Assembly (NCBI GenBank): GCA_000310025.1
Contig: FN649736.1
Location: 586,016-650,015, forward strand
Source: Ectocarpus siliculosus
Taxonomy: Eukaryota; Sar; Phaeophyceae; Ectocarpales; Ectocarpaceae
Direction: 5' to 3'
DNA: 64,000 nucleotides
Shown here: piece by piece, positions 35,720-50,270 of the stretch
How the letters are laid out: every line of letters begins with the position of its first letter
How positions within the stretch are numbered: position 1 is the first letter of the stretch
Position numbers and translations under genes: made by a program
The notes under the pieces: model-generated
What the model was told of the DNA's origin: nothing
Databases searched by the model: none
Seen by the model: the letters and a program-made list of their open reading frames with translations, nothing else

Positions 35720-38700
35720 TTACACCCTGACGTAGCAGGTGCCGTCGAGGGTAAGCTCGTCTTCGTCGGCGTCAATGGTCACCGTGCTGGGGTCGTCAGT
35801 CTGACAATGGCAGAACAAGTTCAAAGAATTCAAGGAACACTAGTTATGGATCGTTTTCTGTTGTCGGCACGTGAGAATCATTTGAGTCATATCAAAGGCA
35901 GCGACGTGACAACACGAACAAACAAGAAATCCACTTTCTGGGTACTTATTCTGTAAGGCTCATGGATCCACAGCAAGAGCAGCGATTGAGCAATCTTAGA
36001 TAAAACCAACGCCTACCACGTGTTGATAGTACATGTATGGAATACAATGTGGGTTCAACCGTTGTAGGGGTAACGCTAGCATGGAGCCACAGCAGTAAAA
36101 GCAGCGATGCAAGCTAAACAGAACAACAACCGCGTTCTGACAGAATCGAAGGAGGAGAAAACAGTGTCATCCACCGTGCCTCCAGACTAATGCCGCGTCG
36201 ATCGGTTGAACGATAGCGAGTGGTAGCTTTCCGGACATTGGATCTTTGGGGTTGCGCACATGTGCACTACACCTGCCAGCTGCGTCTCATTACTGTGCCC
36301 ATTCGGTTGTTGTTCGGCCCTGTCCTACCGCGGGACATAAAATTCGTATGCGTGAAGCCACGCTCCCGCCCGGACATACCTGGATCACGCAAGCATCTGC
36401 CTCAACGCGGCTTAGGCCGAGGTTGTTGAAGGACACTGTTGAGCTGTCAGAGACCGTCATTATCGGATCTGTCGCAGGGTGGAGACCACAGCGGCCAGCA
36501 AACAAGACAGGCGACAAAGTGGTGTTTGTGTGAGGGGAGTGGGATTTCGGCACGGGATGCGCAGCCTCAATTGGCCGGCCAGTCAACTCCAACTCAGAAA
36601 TTTCGAGACGCAGCCGTGCAAAGCAGCAGAGGCGTAAAAACACAGCAGAAGTACTCAAACATGTACACTGAAAATTTGGCCGTCGTTGCGGTTGCCGGGT
36701 GGAGGGGCCCAAACAAAGCGAGGCGTGTTTTCCCGAGGCATTTCCGGAACCAAACGAACCTCACCGCAACACGTGGTTAGCGGCAACGGAGATGTAGCCG
36801 ACCACTATTGCCTCGAGGATAACAAGACTTGCTGCAATGGCAATTGAAGCCGGCCATGCACAGCACGCAGATGCAGACACGACCCTGCATGGCAATGTTC
36901 TGTAGACGGACGCAGCGTTCGCCTAGATAACACTCGTCCGCGCGAACCAAGCATGTTTTCTCCACGGGTGCGCTACATACGCTTACCGTTGGATGACTGT
37001 ACCCTCAGGTCGTTGAAGGTCACCAAGGTCGAACTCTCGATGATAACGTCGATAGGCTGCTGCCCGTCCAAGTTTCCGACGTTGCCCTCGCCAAGCGTGC
37101 CCTCTTCGCTTATGGTCGCGTCGAAGGTGAAGTTGGTGGTCCCCATGATGTGGATCCCCGCGACGCCATTCTCGTAGAGCTGTATGCATACATGCAGGAG
37201 AGAAATAAGGCGACAATGGGGGGGGGATTCAAGATTGGGGACGAATTTGTCAAGGCAATGCATCTGTTTCAGCAGCTGGCGGAAATACTTAGTTGTCTCT
37301 TCGAGTGAGGGTCAAGACCGCGTGATGGTTAGGAGTCAGGAAAGATCATCTCCCATGGTAGTAGAAGAAGTCTCGCCTCCCCTCCTGGCTGGGTCTATCC
37401 TAGTCGTGAACAGCAAGCCAACGGGCAGCTTACGCCAACTTTGGGGTAAGGCCCACGGAGAAGTCGCCTCACTCAGCGCTCTCCTTAAACTGCTTGTGCG
37501 GCTTCTTTCGACCAAAGGCAAGGGAGCGCCAAATCACAACACATACCATCGAAAGAACTGTTGTTTAAGAGCAAAAATCACGACATTTCGTGAAGGATTC
37601 TCATCTTAGTAGCTGGCCTTTGGCGACCGTCTAGGTCGTGTCCTAATGAGCGTGGGTGTCGCAACTCCCACGATATTCAGTGCTGATGCGTGTAGTGCAC
37701 TTACGGTGTGACGGCGAACGTAGATGGAGTCGCAAGAGTCCACGATAAGCCCGGTGCCTCGGCTTGAAGCAAGGGACCAGGGGGTGTAGAGCCTGCCAAG
37801 GTTTGAAGAACAGCGCGGTCGAAATCGATACACGCGGAGGAAGCCATGCAACATAAGGGATGCGACGGTGGTTGATTGACACTTGACAAGGCGACACGAG
37901 CAAAACACGTTTATGATGGATCAACCTGCACGGGGTGCTTTTGTCACACAGCCGACACGTTGTAGATTTTGGTGGGCGAGTCGGTCCGTCCCAGTGCTGG
38001 GGGTACCTGGGTCCCCGCAGCTAGAAATACCGGTCACAGCAAGAAGAAACACTCAGACGTCGAGCGTTGATCATCCAGACACCAACGGAAAATTCCGACG
38101 CACGACGCATTCTAGCCATCGACCTACTATCGCCCCCAGCAAAGCAAACCCCTAGCCAGAAGCGGGCAACCGACCAAGACCTCGCGATATGAAGCCGGGA
38201 GGTTAAATACAAAGCTTGATTGAATCAACGCACCACCCCAGCCTTCTCCTACAGCGGCCCCGTGCTAGCACGAAAAAATCTATTCAGACTTGATGGCTCC
38301 AACCTTTCCAAAAAAAATTAAATTGGCGGTAAGAAAACCCAGCTGAGCGGTGGATCCTACACCACAGTCTATGCTAGACGGTGAAAACGATACAAAATAG
38401 TGACCTTCCACATTTCTTCGCGTTTCGACGGGAGTGTTCTCACTCTTCGTATTCGCCCGCATCGATGCTGATCATGTTCGAGTCGCGCACAACCAAGGCG
38501 TCGCCGTCGATAAAGCGGATCTCGGCGTCCAGCAACGTGATGTTCTGGGTTGAGGCGGTCGGGGGAACAAGCAAAGGGTATCGGATGCTGTCATCATGGT
38601 CCAGAATCGCCTCGTGTACAAGCGGCTGGCTGCGAGGGCAAGAATTGTGAACTCATGCGGATTGAATGTTATGTTACATAGAACCGAATAATATCAGCCG

Positions 38701-41700
38701 ACAAAGTACAGTAGCAAACGGGGTGATGCTTCTCGCATAAAACTAAGCATCCAAATGTCACAGGTGAGGCTAACGAAAGTACGAGAATGGACAGCATGCC
38801 TTGGCTCACCGTGCTGCCGACAACAGACAATCCGGTCGATCCCAGGCCGGGGACGGCGGGAGTGTCGTTGCTGGTGTCCGGGTCGTAGTGCCCACGGATC
38901 CAAATGTTGTCCGTCTGAGAACGTGCAAGAAGATTCAGCAGGAGAAAGGGAAAACTCTGAGATGAAGGGAAAATTCTGAATATGAAATAGCGAATCGGCG
39001 AGGCGGGGGGAGTGTAGATGCGTTCACCGCAAGGATGCCTTGTGATGCATTTTCCGCCAACAGAGACAGCCGCGGGTCTTAGTCTCGCGAGACCAGCCGA
39101 GCGGGTCCTAGAATATCGAAGCTAACGTCTTTGACCCGTCTCTGTCGCAGCCCTTCCACTATATTCTCGCAGCTCGCGGTTTCCTTCCTACGCTTCATTT
39201 CTGTCCGCGCTTCGTCTGGTATCGTTATTTCCTCAGTAACAAAAACTCTACACAGACTCAAAAGAAGCAGAGGCCTCACCATGGCATTGGAAATGCCATC
39301 CATGACAAGCATTGCGTCGATGTCCGTTTTGCCGGCAGCCCCTTCCTCCAGAATAATGCCGGTGAAGTATGGCGATTCGTCCGAAAAGCTGAGTAACGGT
39401 TGAGAACACGCGTGTACCACGTCAGTCCGAACACAGGAACGTGGCCGGCTACAACTTTCGCTAACATCGATGATGACGAGGACGAGCGATGGACTTTGGT
39501 GTAAGCTTGGGAGTAGTGCACCGACCCAAGAGGAAGTTGGCCACAGCTGCAATGATGAGTAGAAACGCTGTCGGAGAAAGGAGACCCAAAGCCTAGTCTG
39601 AGGGACAGGCGCATTCCGAAGCGACCATCCGACTAGAAAAACGGTTGTTTTGTTTTGCTCCCTCCAAATACAGGACGTACCTGCCATCGAGGAAGACACC
39701 CGACTTCATGAAGATGTTCCCGTCCACGTACCAGCTGCCCTTTGGGAGGACCACCTGGCACGAACGGGGCACGGAAAGGGTGTGTCCAAAAAGCCACCAG
39801 ACAGAAGACTTCAGAACGGCGTGCCGCTGTATCACAGGGAACGGCACTAGCTCCACACCCCGGCAGAATGCGAAAGAACGCCGGAAGGAAGATGATGAAA
39901 GAGGTACCAAGGTATGCACAGGGCACACAGCCCATATACATGTAGAGTCAACCGGTCCGACCTGAAGGCTTTTGTTTGGAAAAACCACGCCGTCCACAGC
40001 GATACCACAACATGGAATCGCCGCTACCACTCTGGAAATATAGGCCTGAATGGCCCCCGTCTTTCCGCACCAAGGCGGAGGTATAGAGACGCAGTCTTAC
40101 CGTGCCGGTGGCAGCGTCATCTCCCCCGACACAGTCCACGCCGTCGAAGGAAGCCTTCTTGACGGTGCAGATGGCTTCCATGATGGTCTTCTGGTCTCCG
40201 GTCCCCTCCGCCACAAAGTCCGGGTACCGGTCCGTGAGCCTGGTCCAGCGCTCGATGAACGTGGAGCCCACCTGACGTGATGTTGACCCGCAAAGAAGCA
40301 TGGCGTGTATCTCAACTATTGAGCAGTCATGGCCGCAGTCATGGCCTCCTAGGTATCCCGATCCTAGTACTTGAGAATCTTTGCCACCACGGCGGGTCTC
40401 AGATCATGCGACGTAAAAATACATCGTTATTCAAATAGCTGTTTCCGAGCTCTCGTGCGCGCAAGCACTGTCTGCTGGCATTGGCACGTCGGGAGTGCAA
40501 ATGCAGGGGTCATTTTCACAGTTGCAGAACCTTTGAAGTTCCAATTAACCACAGGAGGGCATAAGTGCAGATCTCCGGGGACATACGACTTTTCGGCGAG
40601 TTAACATAAGTGAGCCCTACTGTCAGTCTCGCAAATACGATAGTGAAAAGGCGCTTACAACGAGTGTCGATGATGAAAATCGGAGTGAAATACAGCATTA
40701 AATAGCCTTACAAGTGAGTCCAGAAGGAAAAATTGATATTCAAGTCGTGTACAGGACCTCAGTGCGGGCTGTGTTCTGATGGGCTTGATCTGGTCGAAGA
40801 AATGAAGATATGATAGGAAACACTCTCATTGAGAATTTCGTGAAAATCCAACCCTCTACTTCTTACCCGTGTACCAAACCCTTACGTTTTGGCGTGTTCT
40901 GTATTGCCACAACTTGCAGCGAGATGAATACGTGGCTACCGCCCCAACAGAATGGTACGTTATCCAGAACTGAAGCTAGGCAGGTTGTGATTTTCAGCCA
41001 TCGTCCTTGTGTTCCTAGCATCCTCTGTGCACGCGATGTCGAACCAACGCTCACATACACCGTGTCGGTAGGGTTGTCGATAGCTGTTCCCATGACCCTA
41101 AAGTCGAGCATCGCGAAGCCAGGTGTCCCGGAGCCTGTGCCCTGGACAACGATATTGATCTCGGTGAGGAACTGGTCGGCGTCCAGGTGCTGGCTTAGGT
41201 CGAAGGACTGCCAGTCTGCGGTATCCGCGCTTTCGAATCCCTGTTGTAGACGAAAAAAGCATGGGACGTTCCGTGTGGTGTTGGGTGACGGAAGGCGTTA
41301 TTGATTGTGTCGTCTTCAACGCGGGCGGACATTTTCAAGTTCAAAGGATTGTCTTTGCCACGTTGATTCATTCTTAGTCAATACGAACAGATGCTCCCAC
41401 CAAGCGAATAATCGGTTTGCGCCTCTCGCCCCATCACGTACTGTCTTGCGCTCAAACTAACGAGCGTGTAAGGAGTGTCTCGGCCATCTCATTAACGTTT
41501 TGGAGTGGGCGTCGTTGGCGACATTGAGTCACATTCAATGACTGCGCTTTCGCTTTCGAATTCCGAGGAGTTCGGAATCTAATTTATTCAACGAATGAAT
41601 CAACCAGCGTCTTGAAGGCGTTGAAATGTTTCTGCCAACATGGCGTACGTAAGACAGCAACAACACGCTACACAAACAGTTTCTCGGTCGTTTGCGCTCA

Positions 41701-44700
41701 CGGTAATCGTTTTCAGAATCTCGCTACCACCCTGGTCGTCGTTGAGCTCCAGGTCGAACTTGTACGTGTCCCCGACGGGGAACTTGATCTCAACCGCATC
41801 CACCATGGCGTACGAGGCGAGCTCGAAATCAACGTTCCGACCGATAGCATCGTCGGAGTCAGTAGTCCAATCGAACGCGTCGGTCGTCGGCCCCTGCGGC
41901 GCAGCGGTTGGCGTGAAACGTCAACACCGACACTTCGAAAAATGATTGACATCAACAGTGATTACTTCCGTTTTCCAATGTTCTCTTCGAGAGAGGACAA
42001 CGTGCGTACTCCCAGGAATATCGACCGTAACAATCAAGGTCACCCACAGCACCACGAAACACGGACATGCAGGCACATTGCTTCCAGCACTATGATCACC
42101 AGGACAGATGGCAAGCCGCGTTTGCTTGCATTGGTGGCGGTTGCATTACCGGCGAACCCTTCAAACGATAGGGCAGAAATTCCTAACCTCGAAACTGAAG
42201 AGGTGATGCAATGCAGGCATCCTCTCGTGTCTGAGATGGGGCGCAACTGCTTAGATAGCCAAATGGTGAGTAGAACATCGCTGGCCACGTCACACTCCAC
42301 GAGTTGGCTCTCTTATCGAAGGATGTTGCATTAACACTTGGTGCAACTACGCATGGATTTGAATGACAAGAAAGAGTGCGATGCGAAAGTCTCATTCTAT
42401 TGATGGATTCGAAACACCCGGACACAGTGCTTGGTCTTCACTCAAACTTACGTCCACGCGGGAGTCCGCCAACGGGGTACCCCACTCCGAAAGTTGAATC
42501 TCGCCCGCCTGAAGCTCTTCCATGAACTCCACCTGCGTTGGCGGGTCCACCACCATTCACCACCACGAGAGAGAGCAAAAACACCACGATTCAAAAAAGG
42601 GAAGCTCACGGTGAAAAACACGATGTCAGGGCAGTGAGGTTCGACAGATCCTTCTGGGTATGTGTTGTGTGCTCAGACAGCATCAAGCGAACTCGAGAGG
42701 GGGATCAACCGGCGAGACAAACTACTCGACTTCTTCCGCTTCAAATCCATTGCTGGGTTCTACCACAGCGTGTTGGCAGCCGTGTTGATATGGGCTGGTG
42801 GGCGTGAGTCGCAAGCCCAACCGTTGGCACAATACGTTCTGCGGCGGCGGTCGCCGTCGCAGTCTGTCCATGCGATAGGGGCAAGAGCTAACATCAGCAT
42901 GTTTCTCCGCCGCCGCCCTCACCGCCAACGAGAGAACGCTAAAACACCCTCTATCAGTCTCGGCAATGACGCACCTCAGAAATGCTGATGGTCTGTGAGT
43001 CGCTGGTAAAAACACCGGAGATGAGTATTTCGTTCGTGAAGACGTCGAAGTCGTACGTCTCGAATTCGTCCGTCGTTCCAGAGCTGGTTACGTAGGCTTC
43101 CGCAAAGGCTGCCGCCAGCTAGTTGGAAAGTGATAGAGAGATAACGCAGAACCCGTCGGGGGGGGCGTTGCTTTCGACCATGCATACGAGAATCAAGCAC
43201 CAAGATACCAAAATCTCTGCCGGTAAGGAACCATCCATGAAGGCGGCATGCGGATAGAATTATACAGGCTTGGGTGGACGGGTGAACGTTTGGCGCGGAC
43301 CGCAACCCTAACGATATATTCACGCAGACAACCAGTCAATCCAGGAATCTATCCCCCAAGACGGTGTTGATGGCTCGTTCACGCTCGCGGTGTACTCCAC
43401 AAGGCTGCACACTGATGCGATTGAACATTGTCTGTCTGAACGAATTTGTTGTGCCTTTGACGGGCATCACGCCTGCAGGCCACAGCGCTCATTCACCATT
43501 GAGGAACTGTGTTTGCGCTTTCTGGTTCAAGCTCACTCCTTTTATGCCCATTCTAAACCAAGCCAGCCCCGGTACAGCAGTACAACTTTGATAGGATTCA
43601 ATCCGAAATGGGGGCTTCTTGTGTGGGTCATCCAGCCAACTACAGAGGAATAAACAAAAGGCATCTAGGGTACATTTCTCAGGCGTCTACTCGGCTGACG
43701 GCCGAACCGATGCTATCAGTGAACAAGGCAATAGCGGCAGTAGCAAGACGATGCAGTACAGCAGGGTGGAGGGGGGCTTACCTCATCATCGTACCGGCCC
43801 GCGATCCTCATGTCGACCGCCCGCTCGGCACCGTCAGGGAGAGCTGTTCACATTTGTTGCGAGGGAAAAGCAGAGCACGGAAAGGGGAGATCGTGGAGAT
43901 GACGTCGTCGTGTGAGACGGTGGCAGGCAGGACCCTGCTAAGACAGCTGCGGGCGAAGACGAACCATGAACAACGCTCGCGCAAGCAACGCCAACAGTCG
44001 GGTAGTCACAGAGACGGATAGCGCAATTGTTTGTCCGACCACGGATGTATCATCCACGCGCTCAAGCTCAAGACAGGGAGGGCGGGGGATGGGAATTCCA
44101 CAGAAAACAAGATACAACAAACGGATGCAACCAGAGATAAACAGCAATGACAGAATTTTCCTATCGCGTACGAGTGAACCGCGCAAATAGCCGCAGAAAA
44201 ACTTGACGCACGAACAATCAATGTACACCAGCAAACGCTGCCTGCTGTCGGGGCCGAAGTACTTATGAACGTTAACCACGCGCGAGACACTTTGCTTGCT
44301 CACCGATCTTGACCTGCTTGATGTGGCGCCAGGAGAAGAGGTCGAATCGAAGGGTGCACTCACTGCCCCCAACGCACGTCCACGAGGTTGAGAAGTCCCC
44401 GTCCTGGTCGCGCGAACATGTAAATGTCATGGTAGTGATTACAAGCGAACAACAGGAGCAGGTAGGAAGAGTCTAGCTCCCCAGGGCGGATACAAAGATA
44501 AATGAGCCAATAATAATGGACACGAACACACACGGCCCCGAACGTGTGCACGGAACAGACCTTCGAGTGGAACGGAGGAAGGTCCTCTCCGAAGCATCCG
44601 GTGCAGTCCGCGAGCGGCAGGAGACCCACCGCCGTAAGCTCTCCGACAGGGGTGTCGGGGGCGGGGGCAGGGGTAGACCCCGTGGTGGATGGCGTGGGGG

Positions 44701-47700
44701 CGGTGTCCGGCCACACATAGATCAGGGTCTGCTCGGCAAGGAGATGGTTGCGGTCACGAAGGCGACGGACGATCAACAGGCTGCAGCCGAGAACGCCTCC
44801 AAAATACAGACGAAACCTTTTTTCAGTACCGAGAACTCAGTCCAACTGGTGTTGCCACGGAGAAACCGCAATGGTTGGGTATAGTGGAGAAAGCCGTAGC
44901 TTGTCTATCACCCTACAGCACCCAGCGCAACCCGCGCGCGGCGTCACGACAGTTCGTGTCTGGGTTCTACCGCGTGTCGCTTCAATTCGACGTGATGGGC
45001 ATAGACTGACCTCGATGATGCTGAGCCACTCCGAGTCTCCCAGCACGCCGGTCACCTCTACCACCTGCCCCGACGTCGTGTCGGAGAACAAGATGCTCTC
45101 GGCGCCGACCGTGGTGCCCGAGCTGGTCCACGTGGTCACCAGGACACCGTCCACTCGCACCTCTGCTGTCACCTGCCTCTCGTCGCCCTTGTACATGGCT
45201 GATTTGTCGGAGGTTGGGAGGAGGGAGCTCTTAAGCACGCTCAGGGAACGTTTGCATGGCTTAACGAGTTCGTGGGCCACGGATCAGGCGGGGCGTGTTC
45301 CGCTGATACAGAGGCGCGGATGGCCGATTGCGAAATGAAAAAAGTATCCTGCCAAGCACAAGGACAGTACTTGATCCGTATCCCTAACCGTTGTAGGTGC
45401 CCACGCCAAGACCAACTAACTAGAGAAGCAACAGAAAAACGCCAACCGGGATCGCAGATCTCAACGTAGTCAATAGAATTAATGTTGTGCCCCCGCTTCC
45501 AACCAACAAGCACGCCGTTCGGGCGTGCGACCCGAGAGCCAAGAACGTCGTCGCTTTCGGCTGCGTGGGTCTGCGCTTACCTAAGCGGATCTGCGCGAGG
45601 TTGTACACCTGCCCGAGGTCGTACGAGATAGTGCAGCTGTCGCCATCGCCCCCCAGCTTGGGCGCGCAGGACCAACGGGAGCTCGTTGCGTAGTCTCCAT
45701 CCTTCACGGTACATTCCACGGTACACAACAGTCAGTACGTCCGACTAGCGACGGTGAAAGAGTGGTGGTCTTTGTTTAGGCGAAGCCGGCCTAACTACCG
45801 GGACACCGGCACTATTCATAGAGTGGGACAACCTGAATATTCCATGTGTGTCACGCAAGTTCACCGGCCAATACAGGGCAACCAGTGTTATTTCTGGGGT
45901 CCTGTGCTGGTCGTCAAAAACCCCGTTAAACATGGCGGTGCGGATGCAAACGGAACTCGCACTGTGGACTGCACGTTCGTCCGCCTCATGAGCTACAAAC
46001 ACCGTGCTTTCACCACCCCGACATGTGACCGAGATACTGACGCTCCATGTCGCGAAACTGCACGAAGGAATGCTGTCAAAGTACGAATTTTGTTTTTGTG
46101 TGTCTCGTGTACAATCCCCGAAGAACTTACACCCTACTGGCAAACCTAAGCTAGGGCCCCACGATATGCTAGAAGAGAAACCCACCCGTGTTAGATCCGC
46201 AGTGCACCCTGACGGGTCGCATCCATCGTCAGCGAGGAGGCTGGGGTCGAACAGTGTTGCGGTGGTGGTGACGGCACCGATCTCATCGATCTCTTTGGCG
46301 GCGAATAGTTGCTCGGGGGTGGGTACGGTAGGAGTCGGGCTCGGGGTGGCGACGGGAGCGAAGACGGGAGCCGGAGTGGTCGTAGAAGGGCTGGGCGGCG
46401 AAACGACGCCGTCCGACAGCACCATGATCTCTGTCTACACGACGGGGGGAGGCAGGAATAGGGAGACCGTCGCCAGGGCTTAGCGTGGGCACGGAAGACG
46501 CCTGTAGCTGGGTTGGGACATGCGTTCGTGCAATGCCATAGCGGGACGCCGATACACGAGCAGAAAAACCCGAAACAATCAATGAAAATATCCACGATTT
46601 CGACCAAACATTCCCCGATGAGACAAGGAAAACAGCAATCCGCACAAGTGCAGAATCCCGAACCCTCTTGATTGTGCGGGAAAGTGCAATTGATGTGCTT
46701 CTGATGCGCGTGCTACGGCATCAAGCCGCCGCGGTCGCCACACCATTATTGATCACAGTTATGCTAACGCAGACTTCCGGCGCAGCAAACATGCGCACTG
46801 ACCTCTGTGATGCTCAACCACTCTGAACTGTCCAGGACGCCGGTGACGGTGACGTCTTGCCCAGAGTATCCCGACAGATCAATGCTCTCGAAGCCGTCCG
46901 TTGTGCCCGAGCTGGTCCAGGTGGTGGCGAGGGAACCATCGACCGTTACATCGACCGTTCTGACCCTGGTTGTCCCCTTGTACAACGCTGACAATGTTAC
47001 AGAATCGAGTTCGGTATCGCAACGGTGGAGGTGATAATCGTCAGCTTCGTGTGTCACAAATGGGTCATAAGGTAAGCCGCGCTTGTGGTGCCCATGCCTG
47101 TCGGTGCCACAGCTGTGTTTGGATGACAGTGGAGCTACAACTCCACGCATCTACCACAAAGCGTTGAGTGATATAGAATGTGCGAAGTACTGTAGTTCGC
47201 TATGGCCCATAGTGAATGCGAACGAACGTGGCCTTACCGAGGCGGAGCTCGGAGAGGTCGTAGACGGCCCCGAGGTCGTAGGAGATGCTGCACGTGCCGC
47301 CGAGCGAGGGGGCGCAAGACCACCTGGATTCGTCGGAGACGTCCCCATCCTGTAGCGGGGTTGACAATAAGGTATTCTTGGTCAGGCGAGGCTAGTGTTT
47401 GGGAGGGAGAGAGAGCAGAACAATCATCTGGGAGGGAGGATACCAGTGCGGGAGAGGGCACTACGTTCTGGACATTCTTCATGTACATCGGCACAAGCTT
47501 TGTGTTGTGGGATACGGTTGGAGACCGTTGGCCGGATTGGTCAGTGATCTCACTACAATAAAGTCGTCCAAGACTCGTCGACACCGGTAAGGTGTACGCA
47601 CTGCTCTTGTACTAGGTGACCTTCTTGTCCGCAGGTTGTCTTCTACTTCTAGTATCGAGGACATGCACTGGGGGCATACGCACATACGCATCGCTTACCC

Positions 47701-50270
47701 TTGTCAGTTCTGCCGTGCATCCCGCGGGATCGCACCCATTGGAGTCGCCGAGGCTGGGATCGAACAGGGCAGACGTGGCCGTGACGGTTCCCAGGGAGCC
47801 GGCCTCGACCTCCGTGGTATCGACAACATCATCGGTATCGGTAACACCGTCGTCGACCAGAATCTCCACCTGTTCAACGACAAAAAAGAACGAAAAGAAG
47901 TATTCCATCGTTCAAAATGTGTAGGCGGTGATTCTCATGGAAGCCCAGAGGAGCTGGCAAGCTGCTGGGATAACTCGGGCACACCGTTGGCATTGTTCGG
48001 CATTTACGAAACGCTTGCCGAGGTAGGCGTGTGAGTGCCGCGTGTGCAGATCGGAGATATGCACGAACGGCGGCAACATGAACGCACACGACCAGTCAAT
48101 GACCTGCCAACGCCACACCAACAACCTCCATGATGCTGAGCCACTCCGAGTCCTCGAGAACCCCGACAATCTCGATCCATCGCCCCATAGTATCGACTTC
48201 AATGGTTTCAAAGTCGGTGGTCGTGCCCGAGCTGGTCCAGACAGTGTACGGGAGGTTGTCGATGTTGATTTCGAGGGTTCTCGTCCGCTCGTCACCCTTG
48301 TACATCGCTGCGAGCAATCGTGACACGTCACAGGAAGTTGAGTAACGCGATGTTTCTCACTCGTTGGAAACTCAGACGGCCGGAGAGAGTTTGCGGACAT
48401 TGATCCGCCTTGCGTGGTCACGTGTTCACAGGAAAACTGCCCCCAAACGGGTACGAAAAACAGTCTGACGTTGCAGCACGTGGCACAAAATGAATAGAGG
48501 AGATCGATAGAAAATGAGAGAGGGAACGGTGCACAAAGGCCGCCGCTCACACTCGACACACAAGGGGCAGGCAACCAAGACGAAAAACTCTGCGCGATTC
48601 TATGCATAACGTGTAAGGAGTTTGCCCACACACCAGTAAACCAGACCGCGTCCATGTAGCGAGCAAACAAGTGTTCTATCGACGCAAGAATCGACAGAAG
48701 GAGAATCGGCGGTATTCCCGACGATTGTGGAAGATTTCCTTGCTACTCGAGAAGATTCCTGGCCAAAATCTTGTCATGAGGATGCGGCTGCATGGTACTC
48801 GTGCAGAAGGCTTGCTCGAAACCGTTTCCGTGACAGCTTTGATAAGGAAGTCTGCTTTGGGGATGTAACCCCGCACTCTTACAGCGCGAGTTCTTACACT
48901 AACAGCAAGACAGGACCACGACTACCGCAATTTAAGCAAGCAGAACCATTAATTATAGAGTACACAAGAAACGAGATCTATCGGTACACCATACATACCG
49001 ATGTTCAAACCGGTCAGCTGGTACTGGATGCCCAGGTCGTACGTGATCCTACACACTGAGCCGGCATCGCCAAGGGCAGGCTTGCAGGACCAGCGGGATT
49101 CAAGAGATGTCGCGTCGCCATCCTGTGCGGCAGAAAAGGCGGCGAAACGCTTAGACTGCTGTAAGGGTTATCTTCGTTCCACAAATTTGTTTGCGTTTCG
49201 CTGTCGCGGGGGAGTGTCGATTTTTGGCATCTGGTCTGAAAACACCATTGCTGTGTCGAAAAGGCACAAGCCGGCACAGAGTGTAAACGTGTCTCAATTT
49301 GCTGGGTCTCCCCGGGATGTATCACCCGCCGGGGTAACTATTCACGAAAAAATACAAAAATGAAAAACTCAAACTTGCCACACTTTTTCCTTCCCGGAGG
49401 TATGCGACACTGCCGTAGGTTAAACGGTATGTGCGGAAAAGGCAGCGTCGAAACACAGAGGCACACAGCAAGTCCACCTGGAACGATGTCAGTGTGCTAC
49501 AAACATGCATTTACCATTTACTGCTAACCCTAAACCTGGTGCTGCTGGTCTACAGACGACAGTTGTATGTAGCATGTCTCGCAAAAATCTCAATCTCCGA
49601 CAACACCATACAGCAGTAGCGCACATGGTTTGTGCTGCTTTATGTGTTGTGTCCTCCGACATATGTGCCAGGTACATGGTCTACAGCAGGAGTGGATTTT
49701 GAATTTCATCGTCGTACAGCAGACAGACCAAGGCGTTTGTGATCCAATTTTCGCTCAGACTTTGGCGCGAAGGCTCTAGTCTACAATCATAAATCATTAT
49801 GAGTGCTCTACACTGTACAGTTACAGGTACGGTAGATCACAGTTACAGTGTAGATCACCAGTAGATCTACGGTATCTATGCTAACTCTGCTGAACAACAC
49901 ATATGGGCTTTAGTCTGAATTGCAAGATCCCACAGCGGGTAAAATTTTAGTCACTGGTTTTGGACCAAAGAATAATGGAGACGGCAACAACAAACTGTAC
50001 AACAAGTCTACTAGAAGACTAGTCTACATGGCTGCTGCATGGTGATTCCGAAACTACAAATAGACTATTAAGTGGGCTCACTCTGGTATTGTCGCCAATG
50101 CAGCCCGTAGGGCTACAACCACCATCACTAGCAGCGACCGTAGTGTCATACAGTGGTGCTGCGACGGTCACGGTGGCTAGCGTACTAGCTTCTACAACGG
50201 CCGCCAGGGCCGAAGAAGACGGCCCAGCGCACGCGGCCAAGAGACCGACTTGGACGAGAGCCCCTCTCAT
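35720..50270 (-). CDS. Gene B: complete secreted multi-F5/8C (CBM32-like) beta-helix protein, 25 exons
   Basis: Exons: 50270-50082, 49122-48999, 48307-48126, 47869-47699, 47349-47238, 46987-46803, 46434-46186, 45701-45581, 45198-45011, 44728-44561, 44403-44304, 43843-43782, 43118-42975, 42532-42452, 41893-41702, 41240-41055, 40271-40101, 39754-39681, 39388-39280, 38914-38810, 38544-38444, 37792-37705, 37179-36987, 36468-36380, 35800-35720. They sum to 1154 residues plus a TAA stop. Layout by residue: signal peptide about 1-23; F5/8C modules about 24-165, 166-321, 322-507 and 508-665; a fifth degenerate beta-sandwich module 666-818 (GDTYKFDLEL, GTGSGTPGFAMLD); putative right-handed beta-helix 819-1154. 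The helix region opens with a pectate-lyase-like segment (LPKGSWYVDGNIFMKSGVFL) and continues as short beta-rungs such as GTGLIVDSCDSIYVRR and GVAGIHIMG. I saw no assured catalytic triad and no mannuronan C5-epimerase-type motif, so the enzyme activity, if any, is unknown. It is nearly identical to gene A and head-to-head with gene C. Confidence 0.87.

Noticed and set aside
35720-40271. Annotating the beta-helix part of gene B as a mannuronan C5-epimerase
   Set aside because: The fold class would fit, but the characteristic epimerase motif (YG.DPHD type) was not found and the N-terminal modules are lyase-associated; the activity is left open.
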